Program-made: the position numbers and the translations under genes
Shown here: positions 23,417 through 24,104 of the stretch, one piece after another
Layout: each line of letters begins with the position of its first letter
Position numbering within the stretch: position 1 is the first letter of the stretch
The notes under the pieces: model-generated
Seen by the model: only the letters and a program-made list of their open reading frames with translations
Databases searched by the model: none
Told to the model about the DNA's origin: nothing
From: Acidobacteriota bacterium
Lineage (GTDB): Bacteria > Acidobacteriota > Blastocatellia > Pyrinomonadales > Pyrinomonadaceae
NCBI GenBank assembly: GCA_963169175.1
Contig: CAUJFK010000118.1
Span: forward strand, 1 to 24,104
Length of the DNA stretch: 24,104 nt
Reading direction: 5' to 3'

Positions 23417-24104
23417 CTAGCCGGCGATGAGGCTAACCGCCTGTTCTACGGCCCGGCGGGGATCGATCACGCCCCAGCCCTGACGATCTACTTCGTAGTG
23501 CGGCAAGCGTTCTGCGGTCGAGATAAGAATGCGTTTGATCTCGGGCGGCGTCAGCGCCGGATTTGCTTCCAACATCTGCGCGACGACCGATGAAACGATC
23601 GGGGCTGAGAATGACGTTCCGTCCACGTATTTATAATATTTCGTGATCACATTCTCACGCCGGATCTTGAGAAGAATTATCTGGCGAATGCTGTGTACAG
23701 GCCGGTCGAGCGCCGCGTCCAGCTCGGCATCAACCTCCGGATACGCCCTGATGATGTCGTGAAGATCTTCATCAGGTGCGGCGTCAAGCGTTTTCAACAG
23801 GGCGGCCTGCTGTGCCGTCGGTGTATTCGGCAAGATCGGCGCCGGAACCCATATCGACGGTGCGATGACCTCTGGCTTCTGCAGCCCATCAAAGGTCGGT
23901 CCATACGATGATCGGTACATTCCGCGCCGCGCGCGATTCATCGAGTTATGATCATCAAGCCCGCCAACCGCAATACAGGACGGCGCACTGGCCGGCGGAA
24001 ATACAGGATGATGCGGCAGATGCCCGGCGTTGCCGACGGCACAGACGACCGTGATGCCTTCCGCCGAACAGCGTTCGACCGTTTGCGAAAGCGGATCGGT
24101 CAAG
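23417..24104 (-). CDS. Subtilisin-like serine protease (S8), C-terminal part; 5' end outside window
   Basis: The frame is open to the right edge, where it reads L-T-D-P-L-S-Q-T-V-E-R, so the start and the catalytic Asp and His lie beyond the window. The visible part holds the oxyanion-hole Asn in C-A-V-G-N-A-G (fragment residue 25) and the catalytic serine S164 in D-G-T-S-F-S-A-P. K-P-E-V-I-A-P-S, at 76-83, is followed by about 75 residues before G-T-S, much longer than in plain subtilisins. The C-terminal helix region (V-V-A-Q-M-L-E-A-N-P-A-L-T-P) and the G-W-G-V-I-D-P-R-R-A-V end are typical. Whether it is secreted cannot be judged here. Confidence 0.9.
   Translation of the reverse strand, partial: LTDPLSQTVERCSAEGITVVCAVGNAGHLPHHPVFPPASAPSCIAVGGLDDHNSMNRARRGMYRSSYGPTFDGLQKPEVIAPSIWVPAPILPNTPTAQQAALLKTLDAAPDEDLHDIIRAYPEVDAELDAALDRPVHSIRQIILLKIRRENVITKYYKYVDGTSFSAPIVSSVVAQMLEANPALTPPEIKRILISTAERLPHYEVDRQGWGVIDPRRAVEQAVSLIAG

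Overview
The window reads as a stretch of a free-living, Gram-negative-type bacterial chromosome. My best guess is an Acidobacteriota member of the Blastocatellia/Pyrinomonadaceae kind. This rests on the style of the proteins, not on a marker gene: a secreted protease ending in FG-GAP repeats and carrying BACON and PPC modules, a short 'CPNC' zinc-ribbon protein with one membrane helix and an Asn/Pro-rich tail, a membrane-tethered winged-helix regulator, and many simple-sequence inverted repeats between genes. There are no rRNA, tRNA, CRISPR, phage or transposase genes. All gaps between genes are under 300 bases, and the larger ones are mostly filled by repeat elements.

Layout. 1-2977 (+): a 5'-truncated methyltransferase with a zinc-ribbon N-terminus, an orphan HExxH-type protein, a second methyltransferase and a HIT-family protein, separated by inverted-repeat elements. 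3129-4169 (-): a Tat-exported glycosylasparaginase-like hydrolase. 4426-8433 (+): a tightly packed run of glycosyltransferase 2, a frameshifted HigB-type toxin, an antitoxin-like protein lacking the usual HTH, a small zinc-ribbon membrane protein and an asparagine synthase. Together with the two methyltransferases, the glycosyltransferase and asparagine synthase suggest surface-glycan assembly. 8519-10942 (+): an exported TPR protein, prolyl aminopeptidase and TatA. 10993-11787 (-): a methyltransferase-like protein. 12035-12808 (+): a short-chain dehydrogenase. 12826-16219 (-): a CBM9-like protein and a KirBac potassium channel 4 bases apart, and a metallo-beta-lactamase-fold protein. 16483-22189: a membrane-bound winged-helix regulator (-) divergent from a secreted protein and a 1119-residue secreted serine protease (+). 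22425-23231 (+): the zinc-ribbon/Asn-rich protein. 23417-24104 (-): the C-terminal part of a subtilase that continues beyond the window.

The most notable things are structural. Palindromic repeats lie not only between genes but also in frame inside two enzymes, asparagine synthase (7154-7239) and the methyltransferase at 1870. The toxin-antitoxin remnant has a broken toxin and a chimeric antitoxin. The protease has a BACON domain apparently split by a whole P-like domain. I did not find a complete, clearly new multi-gene defence or metabolic system.
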